Assembly (NCBI RefSeq): GCF_018449775.1
Contig: NZ_JAAVVB010000002.1
Location: forward strand, 558,001-622,000
Direction of reading: 5' to 3'
DNA from: Mucilaginibacter sp. dw_454
GTDB taxonomy: Bacteria; Bacteroidota; Bacteroidia; Sphingobacteriales; Sphingobacteriaceae
Length of the DNA stretch: 64,000 bases
In this document: piece after piece, positions 8,472 through 16,736 of the stretch
Layout of the letters: each line of letters begins with the position of its first letter
How positions within the stretch are numbered: the stretch's first letter is position 1
Position numbers and translations under genes: made by a program
The notes under the pieces: generated by a model
The model's database searches: none
What the model was told of the DNA's origin: nothing
What the model saw: only the letters and a program-made list of their open reading frames with translations

Positions 8472-9254
8472 ATGGATCTGCAGTTAAAAAATAAAGTGGT
8501 AATAGTAACCGGCGGTGCAAAAGGCATTGGCGAAGGTATTGTGAACGTGCTGGCCGACGAAGGTGCTATACCAGTTATAATAGGCCGTAAAGAAGAAGAT
8601 AATTTAAAAGTGGTTGACAGCCTGAAGGCACGCGGCGTGGAAAGCTTCCAGGTAGTGGCAGAACTAACCGACCCGGCAGACTGTGAAAAAGCAGTGAACG
8701 CCGTGATAGCCAAGTTTGGCCGAATTGAAGGTTTGATCAATAATGCAGGCGTGAATGATGGCGTAGGCTTAGAGCACGGTAACTATGACGATTTTGTGCG
8801 CAGTCTGCACCGTAACGTTACGCATTATTATCTGATGGCAAAATTCGCGTTACCTGAATTGAAGAAATCAAAAGGAAACATCGTCAACATCGGCTCTAAA
8901 GTGGCAGAGACAGGCCAGGGTAATACCTCTGCCTATGCTGCTGCAAATGGCGGGCGTAATGCACTTACGCGTGAATGGGCAGTTGAATTATTACCATATG
9001 GCATCCGTGTAAACGCAGTTATTGTGGCCGAGTGCTGGACGCCACTTTATGAGGCTTTTATTGCTACTATGGAAGACCCTGAAGCCAAATTAAAAGATAT
9101 CGTCAAAAATATTCCACTTGGTCATCGAATGACAACTGCTGAAGAGATAGCCAATATGGTAGTTTTCTTATTGTCGGAAGTGTCAAGCCATACTACCGGC
9201 CAACTGATACATGTTGATGGCGGTTATACGCATTTGGATAGGGTGATTGAATAG
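8472..9254 (+). CDS. SDR family protein, L-fucose dehydrogenase-like, with catalytic Lys replaced by Asn
   Basis: 260 residues. The Rossmann start VVIVTGGAKGIGEGI and NNAGVND are intact. The segment TGQGNTSAYAAANGGRNALT, followed by REWA and later AECWTPLYE, resembles bacterial L-fucose dehydrogenases, which oxidise L-fucose (also L-galactose, D-arabinose) to the lactone. Ser142 and Tyr155 of the active site are present, but the position expected to be Lys (Y-x-x-x-K) is Asn159. It is the missing first oxidative step for this locus by context. It follows the lactonase after a palindromic repeat. Whether the Asn form is active, uses another Lys (Lys143 is adjacent to Ser142), or has another role is not clear. 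Confidence 0.7.
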   Translation: MDLQLKNKVVIVTGGAKGIGEGIVNVLADEGAIPVIIGRKEEDNLKVVDSLKARGVESFQVVAELTDPADCEKAVNAVIAKFGRIEGLINNAGVNDGVGLEHGNYDDFVRSLHRNVTHYYLMAKFALPELKKSKGNIVNIGSKVAETGQGNTSAYAAANGGRNALTREWAVELLPYGIRVNAVIVAECWTPLYEAFIATMEDPEAKLKDIVKNIPLGHRMTTAEEIANMVVFLLSEVSSHTTGQLIHVDGGYTHLDRVIE

Positions 9255-9260
9255 CCCATA

Positions 9261-9344
9261 TTGTCATTCTGAGCGACAGCGAAGAATCTTATACGCCTTG
9301 CTAGTCGCTATAATAAGATCCTTCGCTGTCGCTCAGGATGACAA
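9261..9344. repeat. Palindromic repeat, TTGTCATTCTGAGCG type
   Basis: The left arm TTGTCATTCTGAGCGACAGC (9261 on) continues with GAAGAATCTTA, and the right arm (9314-9344) is its near-perfect reverse complement ending GGATGACAA. The spacer is about 22 bp. The right arm supplies the in-frame ATG at 9338 that would falsely extend the GH43 gene. The same family recurs at 25949-26037. Confidence 0.88.
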
Positions 9345-9361
9345 AAAATAAATTATATCCT

Positions 9362-10354
9362 ATGATCAGATCAACCATTATTTGCTTCCTGATATTCATC
9401 GCAGCAATAACAACCAACGCCCAAAACAAAATAATCAACCCCGGCGCCATTTGGCCTGACGATAGAGGTAACCACGTGCAAGCGCATGGCGGCGGCATTA
9501 TCAAAATCAAGGATACTTATTACTGGTATGGCGAGGAACGCGCGCAAGGGCTTGATCCTAAATTCCGGTATGTGAGCTGTTATTCGTCAAAAGATCTGAC
9601 CAACTGGAAGTTTAAAGGCGATGTAGTAAAAATGTCTGATCCCGAGAATTTAGGCGACGGTTGGATCTTAGAGCGCCCCAAAGTTTATTATAATAAGTCT
9701 ACCAGAAAATATGTGATGTACTTTCACCTGGATACGCGTAACTATCAATACGCGCGGGTGGGTATAGCCGTGAGCGATAAGCCCGATGGTAACTATACGT
9801 TCGTTAAAAGCTTCCGTCCGTTGGATCATCAGAGCCGCGATATCGGCCAGTTTATTGATGATGACGGGACTGCCTATTTAATCTTTGAAGATAGGGCGCT
9901 GGGCTTTCATATTGTAAAACTGGCCGACGACTACATGAGCGTAGCCAAAGAAATGAGCCTGGTGCACATGCCTTTAGAGGGCGGTGCAGTTGTGCATTAT
10001 AATGGTTTATATTATGCTATAGGTTCATCTTTAACAGGTTGGGACCCTAATCCAAACAAATACGCTACCGCCACATCGCTGGAAGGCCCCTGGAGCGAGT
10101 TTAAAGATATCGCCCCGCCCGAAACTAAAACCTACCACTCACAATCAACCATGATGTTGAAGGTTGTGGGCACCAAAACCACCACCGTAATTTTTATGGC
10201 AGACCAATGGAAACCAAACGCCCAATGGGATTCAAGATATTTATGGATGCCTTTAGAAATTGGCGACGGCAAACTTTGGTTAAATGAACCCAAGCCCTGG
10301 AGCATTGATGTGAAGACGGGGGAGCATAAGTTTGTAGCGGATACTAATAAATAG
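9362..10354 (+). CDS. GH43-family glycoside hydrolase, secreted
   Basis: 330 residues from ATG 9362, which gives a proper signal peptide MIRSTIICFLIFIAAITTNA; the ATG at 9338 is inside a repeat. The five-bladed propeller family is indicated by the start QAHGGGIIKIKDTYYWYGEE, SSKDLTNWKFKG, ERPKVYYNKSTRKYVMY (the conserved Glu-Arg-Pro-Lys after blade 2), and RDIGQFIDDDGTAYL. It resembles the galactan/arabinogalactan-active GH43 branches (subfamilies such as 24 or 34) more than the arabinofuranosidase branches. It would act in the periplasm on galactose- or arabinose-containing side chains. It is part of the region A series, between two palindromic repeats. Confidence 0.78.
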   Translation: MIRSTIICFLIFIAAITTNAQNKIINPGAIWPDDRGNHVQAHGGGIIKIKDTYYWYGEERAQGLDPKFRYVSCYSSKDLTNWKFKGDVVKMSDPENLGDGWILERPKVYYNKSTRKYVMYFHLDTRNYQYARVGIAVSDKPDGNYTFVKSFRPLDHQSRDIGQFIDDDGTAYLIFEDRALGFHIVKLADDYMSVAKEMSLVHMPLEGGAVVHYNGLYYAIGSSLTGWDPNPNKYATATSLEGPWSEFKDIAPPETKTYHSQSTMMLKVVGTKTTTVIFMADQWKPNAQWDSRYLWMPLEIGDGKLWLNEPKPWSIDVKTGEHKFVADTNK

Positions 10355-10365
10355 AAAAGCGCGGG

Positions 10366-10453
10366 CTGTCATGCTGAGGCACTCGAAGCATGAGGGCAGA
10401 GGCCTGTCATGCGGAAATCCCAACGCTCACCCTTCGAGTGCCTCAGGGTGACA
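10366..10453. repeat. Palindromic repeat, TGTCATGCTGAGGCACTCGAAG type
   Basis: The left arm (10366-10397) carries GTCATGCTGAGGCACTCGAA; the right arm (10425-10453) carries the reverse complement CACCCTTCGAGTGCCTCAGG. It sits between GH43 and the FAD oxidoreductase. A shortened copy of the same family lies at 25877-25937. Confidence 0.83.
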
Positions 10454-10516
10454 CCCAATTTTGATTTGATAATAACCATATCAATCATAGCTTTGTATCA
10501 ACCAATTAACAAGCCT

Positions 10517-12517
10517 ATGTACAGATTTGCCGTTCTATGCTTTTTCTTATTGATCTTTTTATACTACCCGGCAAATGCCCAGGCTAAGCATAATTCATCA
10601 ACGGTCGATGTATGCGTCTACGGCGGTACTTCGGCCGGAGTAATAGCAGCTTATACAGCCGCTAAACTGGGAAAGAGCGTAGTTTTGATCGAGCCGGGAA
10701 GTCGGTTGGGCGGTTTGTCAAGCGGCGGTTTAGGTTTTACCGATATTGGCAATAAATATGTAGTAACCGGCTTGGCGCGAGATTTTTATCGCCGCGTGGG
10801 GCAGCACTACGGCAAGTTTGAACAATGGACCTTTGAGCCAAAAGTTGCCGAAGCCATCTTCCTCGGTTATGTAAAGCGGGGCAATTTTAAGGTGATATAT
10901 GAAACCCGCTTGCGCAAAGTCAATAAAGCAGGTAGCCATATTACCAATATCGAACTGGAAAATTCCGTCAGTCCATCCGCTCCAACCAAAACTATTAAAG
11001 CCAAACAATACATAGATTGCAGTTACGAGGGTGATCTGATGGCTAAAGCGGGTGTAAGGTATACCACCGGCCGCGAAGCCAATTCGGTTTATAATGAAAC
11101 TGTGGATGGGGTGCAATTGAAGGATCAGCATCAATTCCCAAATGGTATCGATCCCTATAAAATTCCGGGTAAGCCTGAGAGCGGATTGCTTTGGGGTATC
11201 AGCAATGAAAGTTTGGCCCCTATGGGTAGCGGCGATAAAAAGATCCAGGCGTATAATTTCAGAATTTGTCTGACTAATGATCCTGCCAACAAAATCGAGA
11301 TAGCCCGCCCGGCTACTTACGATTCGACACACTACGAGCTGCTGTTAAGATATCTGCAAGCCAAACCCGCCAAAGATTGGAGCGCTTTTCTGAAACCGGA
11401 TCTGATGCCTAATCATAAAACAGACATCAACAATAACGGTCCGTTTAGTACCGATATGATCGGTATGAATTATGCCTATCCCGACGGCGATTACGCTACC
11501 CGTGCAGCCATTATTAAAGCGCATGAGGATTACACTAAAGGGTTTCTGTATTTTATTGGACATGATCCACGCATGCCGGCTAACCTGCGCGCACAGATGT
11601 TAAAATGGGGTTACCCTAAAGATGAATATTTAAACTCTAATCATTTTACCCCGCAACTTTATGTCCGCGAGGCGAGACGAATGTTAGGCGCTTATGTGAT
11701 GACCGAAGCCAACTGCCTGCGCAAAGAAGTAGTCGACGATAAAATAGGCATGGGTGCCTACAACATGGATTCGCATAATGCTGAGCGATTGGTAGTAAAC
11801 GGCATGGTCAAGAACGAGGGTGATGTACAGCTGCGCGGCATTAATCCGTATCCTATAGCATATCGGTCTATCACCCCAAAAAATAGCGAGTGCGGTAACT
11901 TATTGGTGCCGGTTTGTTTATCGGCCAGCCATATGGCCTATGGGTCTATTCGCATGGAACCTGTATTTATGGTGCTGGCTCAATCTGCTGCTGTGGCGGC
12001 CTGCCAGGCTATTGATAAAAATGTCGATGTTCAAAAAATAGATATCAAACAACTACAATCAACCCTTGTTGATAATCCATTAGTTGATGGCAGTACGCCG
12101 GAGATTTTGGTGGATGATGCCGATGAGGAAAATATAATAAAGATAGGCCAGTGGAAGCGGGAAACCAATGGTGGTTACGGCCCTTCTTACCTGATTGATA
12201 CTGCAAAAAACACCGCTGCCGAAATCAAGTTCATCCCCCAAATAAAAAAGAGCGGCAATTACCACATTTATATATACTGCCCAAAATTGTCGCATACGGC
12301 AAGCATTACTCAGGTGCAGATATTTGACGGGCAGAACATCGCCGCAAAAACAATTAATAAAAGCGATGTTCAGGTGGTGGGGCAAACCTCAGGAGAATGG
12401 GTATCAATGGGCGCGCAGCAGTTTGCCACTGGTAAAAATGCCTATGTGTCTATATCCAATAAAAATGCGGATGGGGCCGTAATAGCTGATGCTGTATTGC
12501 TGGTGCCGGAAAACTAG
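10517..12517 (+). CDS. Secreted FAD-dependent oxidoreductase with golvesin-like C-terminal domain
   Basis: 666 residues from ATG 10517, which begins a signal peptide (MYRFAVLCFFLLIFLYYPANAQA); the frame extends upstream into a repeat and that part is rejected. The dinucleotide-binding motif VCVYGGTSAGVIAAYTAAKLG and GGLSSGGLGFTDIG place it in the FAD_oxidored (PF12831) family, frequent in Bacteroidota polysaccharide loci. The last ~120 residues (GQWKRETNGGYGPSYLIDTA and on) look like the golvesin/xanthan-lyase beta-sandwich domain. Substrate and acceptor are not known for this family. It may oxidise a saccharide in the periplasm. It is the last gene of the region A series. Confidence 0.8.
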   Translation: MYRFAVLCFFLLIFLYYPANAQAKHNSSTVDVCVYGGTSAGVIAAYTAAKLGKSVVLIEPGSRLGGLSSGGLGFTDIGNKYVVTGLARDFYRRVGQHYGKFEQWTFEPKVAEAIFLGYVKRGNFKVIYETRLRKVNKAGSHITNIELENSVSPSAPTKTIKAKQYIDCSYEGDLMAKAGVRYTTGREANSVYNETVDGVQLKDQHQFPNGIDPYKIPGKPESGLLWGISNESLAPMGSGDKKIQAYNFRICLTNDPANKIEIARPATYDSTHYELLLRYLQAKPAKDWSAFLKPDLMPNHKTDINNNGPFSTDMIGMNYAYPDGDYATRAAIIKAHEDYTKGFLYFIGHDPRMPANLRAQMLKWGYPKDEYLNSNHFTPQLYVREARRMLGAYVMTEANCLRKEVVDDKIGMGAYNMDSHNAERLVVNGMVKNEGDVQLRGINPYPIAYRSITPKNSECGNLLVPVCLSASHMAYGSIRMEPVFMVLAQSAAVAACQAIDKNVDVQKIDIKQLQSTLVDNPLVDGSTPEILVDDADEENIIKIGQWKRETNGGYGPSYLIDTAKNTAAEIKFIPQIKKSGNYHIYIYCPKLSHTASITQVQIFDGQNIAAKTINKSDVQVVGQTSGEWVSMGAQQFATGKNAYVSISNKNADGAVIADAVLLVPEN

Positions 12518-12560
12518 CGTTAATGCTCTAAACTGGCAGATTTATTGCGGTTAATAAGCT

Positions 12561-12980
12561 ATGGACGATTTAGAAAGATTTATTGGCGCGCAGGAAGAAA
12601 CTTATACCGATGCGCTGGCCGAGATCAAACACGGCCGTAAACGCAGCCATTGGATGTGGTTTGTATTTCCGCAAATACAGGGATTGGGTTTTAGCGAAAT
12701 GTCAAAACGATATGCTATTAAAGGTATAGATGAGGCTGAAGCTTATTTAAATCATCCGGTATTGGGCCAGCGTTTAATAGAGATCTGTATGGCGTTGCTT
12801 GCTTTAGATAGTAATGACGCTTATGAGATTTTTGGTGCGCCTGATGATATGAAACTGCGCTCATCTATGACCCTGTTTGCTTCGTTACCGGATGCCTACC
12901 CGGTTTTTAAATCTGTACTGGATAAGTTTTTTAATGGTGCTATGGACAATGCGACGCTGCATTTATTAGGAGAGGCTTGA
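12561..12980 (+). CDS. DUF1810 family protein
   Basis: 139 residues, the usual length for DUF1810 (PF08837). Characteristic features are LERFIGAQEETYTDALAEI at the N-terminus, HWMWFVFPQIQGLG (near 31-44), SKRYAIKG and the FGAPDDMKLRSSMTLF segment (near 93-108). Small, soluble, no signal peptide. The biochemical role of the family is not established. It follows the FAD oxidoreductase after 43 bp but does not fit the catabolic theme, and a palindromic repeat follows it. Confidence 0.88.
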   Translation: MDDLERFIGAQEETYTDALAEIKHGRKRSHWMWFVFPQIQGLGFSEMSKRYAIKGIDEAEAYLNHPVLGQRLIEICMALLALDSNDAYEIFGAPDDMKLRSSMTLFASLPDAYPVFKSVLDKFFNGAMDNATLHLLGEA

Positions 12981-13462
12981 GTTATCAAAATTGTCTTGAC
13001 GAGGAACAAGAAGAATCTACCCATTTGCTAAGAATGCGCGTGTATAGATCTCTCACTATCGTTCGAGATGACAATAATTTATTGAAAGTTTAAAGGTGTA
13101 AATAGTACACGGATTTCATTTATTTTGTTCATTTGCTATCTTGAATTTGATATTTAGGTATTTTTTATTCAGTTATTTGTATCAAATACTCCAAATTATT
13201 GTAAATATTTAAGGTTTTGGCGTGCTGTTTTTGTGGTTTGTTAAAATTAATGTTGAAAATTATTCATCTAATCATGTTATTTTTATTGTTTTTTAAAATG
13301 ATTTGAAATAATTGCCATTTAAAAATGAAATTTTAATAAAAATTGGCTTTTATCTCAAAAGAAAATAAAATTTGGCTTTATATTTTGTTAAATTTATATC
13401 GTTAAGCTTGGTTGCTTAATAATATTGATTGATAAATGCCCCGGTTTATTTAATTGAGCAAA
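12981..13462. other. Gene-free stretch before the ECF sigma gene, with a degenerate palindrome
   Basis: The first part holds a degraded palindrome: ATTGTCTTGACGAGG (12990 on) against CGTTCGAGATGACAAT (ending 13075), related to the other dispersed repeats. From about 13080 to 13450 the sequence is very AT-rich with no convincing frame on either strand. It presumably holds the promoter of the sigma gene, but no -33/-7 pair stood out. Confidence 0.5.
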
Positions 13463-14017
13463 ATGGAGTTATTCAAAAAGCTTTCTGACGAAAAACTTGT
13501 CGCTTTAATAGCGGAGAATAACAATAAGGCATTCCGCGTGCTTTATAACCGTTATTGGGACCGCATGTTGATTAAAGCTTTCTCTTTACTGCAATCACAC
13601 GAGTTAGCCGAAGAGGTTGTTCAGGACGCTTTTATCAGTTTCTGGAAACGCAGGGAGACCATCGAACTCAAATACAGCTTTCATACTTACATAGCTTCTG
13701 TCGTAAAATACGAAGTGATGGCGAAAATGGCTAACCGCAACAAACAGCCTTTGTATATTGAGGATATCACTTTTGCCAACCCGGCCGATCACTCTACGCA
13801 GGAATGGCTGGATTTTGAGCAACTGAAAGATCAAATTCAAAATACCATACAAGCCCTGCCCGATAAATGTCAGCTTGTATTTAAGCTCAGTCGCGAAGAA
13901 GGACTCACCGCCAGGCAGATCTCAGACACGCTCAACATCTCTCACAAAACTGTCGAGGCACATATCTCTAAAGCGATCAGGATTTTACGGGTAAGCCTGG
14001 GTAGTTTGTTTATGTAA
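13463..14017 (+). CDS. RNA polymerase ECF-type sigma factor
   Basis: 184 residues from ATG 13463; a TTG at 13454 is three codons upstream. Region 2 is seen in LYNRYWDRMLIKAF and ELAEEVVQDAFISFWKRR (near 43-62), and region 4 in LPDKCQLVFKLSREEGLTAR with the helix-turn-helix QISDTLNISHKTVEAHISKA. This is the FecI-like type that works with a FecR anti-sigma and an STN-bearing TonB receptor; both lie downstream at 16737 and 18049. The usual adjacent sigma-fecR order is interrupted by a permease gene on the other strand. It probably drives the SusC/SusD/metalloprotease unit. Confidence 0.92.
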   Translation: MELFKKLSDEKLVALIAENNNKAFRVLYNRYWDRMLIKAFSLLQSHELAEEVVQDAFISFWKRRETIELKYSFHTYIASVVKYEVMAKMANRNKQPLYIEDITFANPADHSTQEWLDFEQLKDQIQNTIQALPDKCQLVFKLSREEGLTARQISDTLNISHKTVEAHISKAIRILRVSLGSLFM

Positions 14018-14030
14018 TCTTACTTATGGC

Positions 14031-16412
14031 TTATTCGCTTCGTAAGCTCCGCACCGGGTTGGCTACTGCTGTTTTAATGCTTTGATAGCTTACCGTTATT
14101 AGTGTGAGTAGCACTGAGCCTAATGCCGTTGCTGCAAATATCCACCATGATAAAGTTGTGTGGTAAGCGTAATGCTGCAACCAGCGATACATTAAATAAT
14201 AAGCTAATGGCGTAGCTACCAGTATTGCTATAACCACAGGCCGCACAAAGTCGGTTGACATTGTACTCCAAAGCTTAAACACAGATGCGCCAAGTACCTT
14301 ACGAACACCAATTTCTTTTACCCGTTGTTCTACCGTATAAGAAGCCATACCGAACAAACCGATGCAACTGATCAATATCGCCAGCAAAGCAAAGCTATCG
14401 GCCAGTTTACCCACACGCTCTTCGTTACCGAATTTTTTGGCGTAATCGTCATCTGCAAAGCGGTAGGAGAATGGTACTGACGGCGAATAAGTTTTGCAGA
14501 TAGCTGCAATTTTTGTTAACGCCCGATGTGTGCTGGTAGCAGGATTGATCCGGATGATAACATCCTCTAACGGGCCACGGCCAATGGCGAACAGCATTGG
14601 TTTCACCTCTTCATATGGCGATTCCATCACCATATCTTTGATCACGCCTATTACCGTCAGGCTTCTTTTACCCACCTGAATAATTTGCCCAACCGGATTG
14701 CTTAGCGACATGGTTTTAACAGCAGTTTGGTTCAATACAATAGCCGAAGAGTCGGTCATGGTTTGAGTAGAGAAATCTCTACCCGCTGTAAATCTCCAAC
14801 CAACTGCTTTTCCGTAACCCATGGATATATGGATATTGCCAAAGAATGCCGCCATAGCCGGGTCTTTACCCTGCCAGCTGATATCCCCACGATTATTATT
14901 CACCGCAGTTACAGGGCTGGAAGATTCGGCCACAGCAGATACCGCGCCCGATTTTAAAAGATCATCGCTAAAGGCGGCAAATTGCCGGTGCAAATCGTCG
15001 TTGGTGACTTCTATATTGACTAGTCCGTTGCGGTTATAGCCAACCGGCCTGTTCCTTGCAAACTGGATTTGCTGGTACACTACTATAGTGCCGATGATGA
15101 GTAGCATGGAGACGGTAAATTGCCCAACCACTAATATTCGTCGTGGCAATGCAGCGGCCCGACCTGCTTTAAAATTCCCTTTTAAAACTTTTATTGGGTT
15201 AAAGGATGAAAGATACAGAGCCGGATAACTACCCGCAATTACGCCTGTAAATAACGCGAAGCCAATCCCTGTAACCCAGAATAAAGGATTGCTCCAAAGT
15301 AGTGTTAAATGTTTGCCCGCTATGTCATTAAACCATGGCATTGCCAATACAGCAAGAAGAATAGAAAATACAAAGGCAATAGCCGCTGTTAATAAAGACT
15401 CGCAATAAAATTGCTTAATTAACTGTCCACGTAATGATCCAACCGCTTTGCGGATACCTACTTCTTTTGCCCGGCGTTCGCTGCGGGCCGTGCTCAGGTT
15501 CATGAAATTGATGCAGGCCAAAATCAGGATAAATACGCCTATCAGCCCAAACAGCCAGACATACTGAATAGCGCCACCGGTATTAATGCCGTCTTTAAAA
15601 TCAGAATACAAATGCCATTTAGCCATCGGTTGCAAAAAGATGACGGGTTTAAACTTTTTGTCCTCTAACGGCATATTCCGCAGTTTGATATCGGCGATTT
15701 TAGCTGATAGCGCGGCCAGGTTTGCCTGATCTGCCAATTGCACAAAAACAAACAATGAATTATCGCCCCAATTAGTTGGCGACCGTTCATTACCCGGCGC
15801 ATGGATATAGTAATCCCAACTGCCCATATAAGCCATGCCGTGTAAGGTTGTGTTTTCTGGCAGATCCTCATAAACACCCGCAACTTTAAAAACAGCTTTA
15901 TTGTCTATCTTGATCACTTTGCCCACAGCATTCGTAATTCCGAACATAGCCGCAGCAGCCGTCTGCGAAAGTAAGATCGCGGAAGGATCTTTCAAGCCGC
16001 TGGCAGAACCGTTGAGCATTCGGAGCGAAAAAATTGCCGGTGCTTCATCGCCCATAAATCTACCCTCATAGCTGATGTTTTTATCACCTGTACTGAAAAC
16101 ATGTTTCTCCGGCCAGGACGAGAGCGCGATATGCTTAAAATCGGCTCCATAACTTTTGCGCAGCTCCGCCTCAACCGGTAGCGAAACGGCGGTTCCGGTA
16201 TTGATAGAACCACTAAATGTTTCATGTTGCATTACCTGCGCTACCCGGTCGTAATTATCATGATATTGATCAAAGGTTAGTTCGTCATAGATCCACAAGC
16301 CAATTAACATGGCTACTGCCATGCCTATAGCCAGGCCACCTATATTGATCATAGCTGAAACTTTATTTTTAATCAGATTTCGCCAGGCAATTTTAAAATA
16401 GTTCTTGATCAT
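14031..16412 (-). CDS. ABC transporter permease, FtsX/MacB type
   Basis: 793 residues from ATG 16412 (MIKNYFKIAWRNLIKNK, the usual start of this large Bacteroidota family); an upstream TTG at 16460 is less likely. Architecture: one N-terminal membrane segment, a MacB-like periplasmic domain, an FtsX block with three segments (starting near residue 280, containing ERRAKEVGIRKAVGS), a further segment, a second periplasmic domain and a second FtsX block (EQRVKEIGVRKVLGAS). No ATPase gene is adjacent. These permeases are linked to antimicrobial peptide or lipoprotein handling, but the function here is unknown. It converges on the sigma gene with a 13-bp gap and separates sigma from fecR. Confidence 0.88.
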   Translation of the reverse strand: MIKNYFKIAWRNLIKNKVSAMINIGGLAIGMAVAMLIGLWIYDELTFDQYHDNYDRVAQVMQHETFSGSINTGTAVSLPVEAELRKSYGADFKHIALSSWPEKHVFSTGDKNISYEGRFMGDEAPAIFSLRMLNGSASGLKDPSAILLSQTAAAAMFGITNAVGKVIKIDNKAVFKVAGVYEDLPENTTLHGMAYMGSWDYYIHAPGNERSPTNWGDNSLFVFVQLADQANLAALSAKIADIKLRNMPLEDKKFKPVIFLQPMAKWHLYSDFKDGINTGGAIQYVWLFGLIGVFILILACINFMNLSTARSERRAKEVGIRKAVGSLRGQLIKQFYCESLLTAAIAFVFSILLAVLAMPWFNDIAGKHLTLLWSNPLFWVTGIGFALFTGVIAGSYPALYLSSFNPIKVLKGNFKAGRAAALPRRILVVGQFTVSMLLIIGTIVVYQQIQFARNRPVGYNRNGLVNIEVTNDDLHRQFAAFSDDLLKSGAVSAVAESSSPVTAVNNNRGDISWQGKDPAMAAFFGNIHISMGYGKAVGWRFTAGRDFSTQTMTDSSAIVLNQTAVKTMSLSNPVGQIIQVGKRSLTVIGVIKDMVMESPYEEVKPMLFAIGRGPLEDVIIRINPATSTHRALTKIAAICKTYSPSVPFSYRFADDDYAKKFGNEERVGKLADSFALLAILISCIGLFGMASYTVEQRVKEIGVRKVLGASVFKLWSTMSTDFVRPVVIAILVATPLAYYLMYRWLQHYAYHTTLSWWIFAATALGSVLLTLITVSYQSIKTAVANPVRSLRSE

Positions 16413-16736
16413 GATAATGCTGCTTTCGTGTTTGTGCCAAAAATTAATCTCAAGATTCAATTAAGATACCATTATTTCAACTGATTGTAAACCAATTGTT
16501 TGTAGATGTTTTTATTTGGCTAAGCGTACGTTTTTGATACACAGTCTGTTCGGAATCGTGGCGTGAAAAGCAAACTTATCAAATAGTAAAATCACAATAG
16601 TTACTAAGAAGTGGTTGTGGAAAATATAAGAAATGTGGCTTTGATTGATAAGAGTTGTATCAAAAAATAAATTTTATTAAAAATATTTTAATATCGACTA
16701 AGGGTGTCGCCATGCTTTTACACGCTATGGTATTAA
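16413..16736. other. Divergent intergenic region between permease and fecR
   Basis: This 324-bp AT-rich gap must carry the promoters for the permease (-) and fecR (+). I saw no credible gene, no strong hairpin and no unambiguous -33/-7 pair. Confidence 0.4.

Noticed and set aside
10409..10516. In-frame extension of the FAD oxidoreductase upstream of 10517
   Set aside because: It is encoded by a palindromic repeat; ATG 10517 begins a clear signal peptide.
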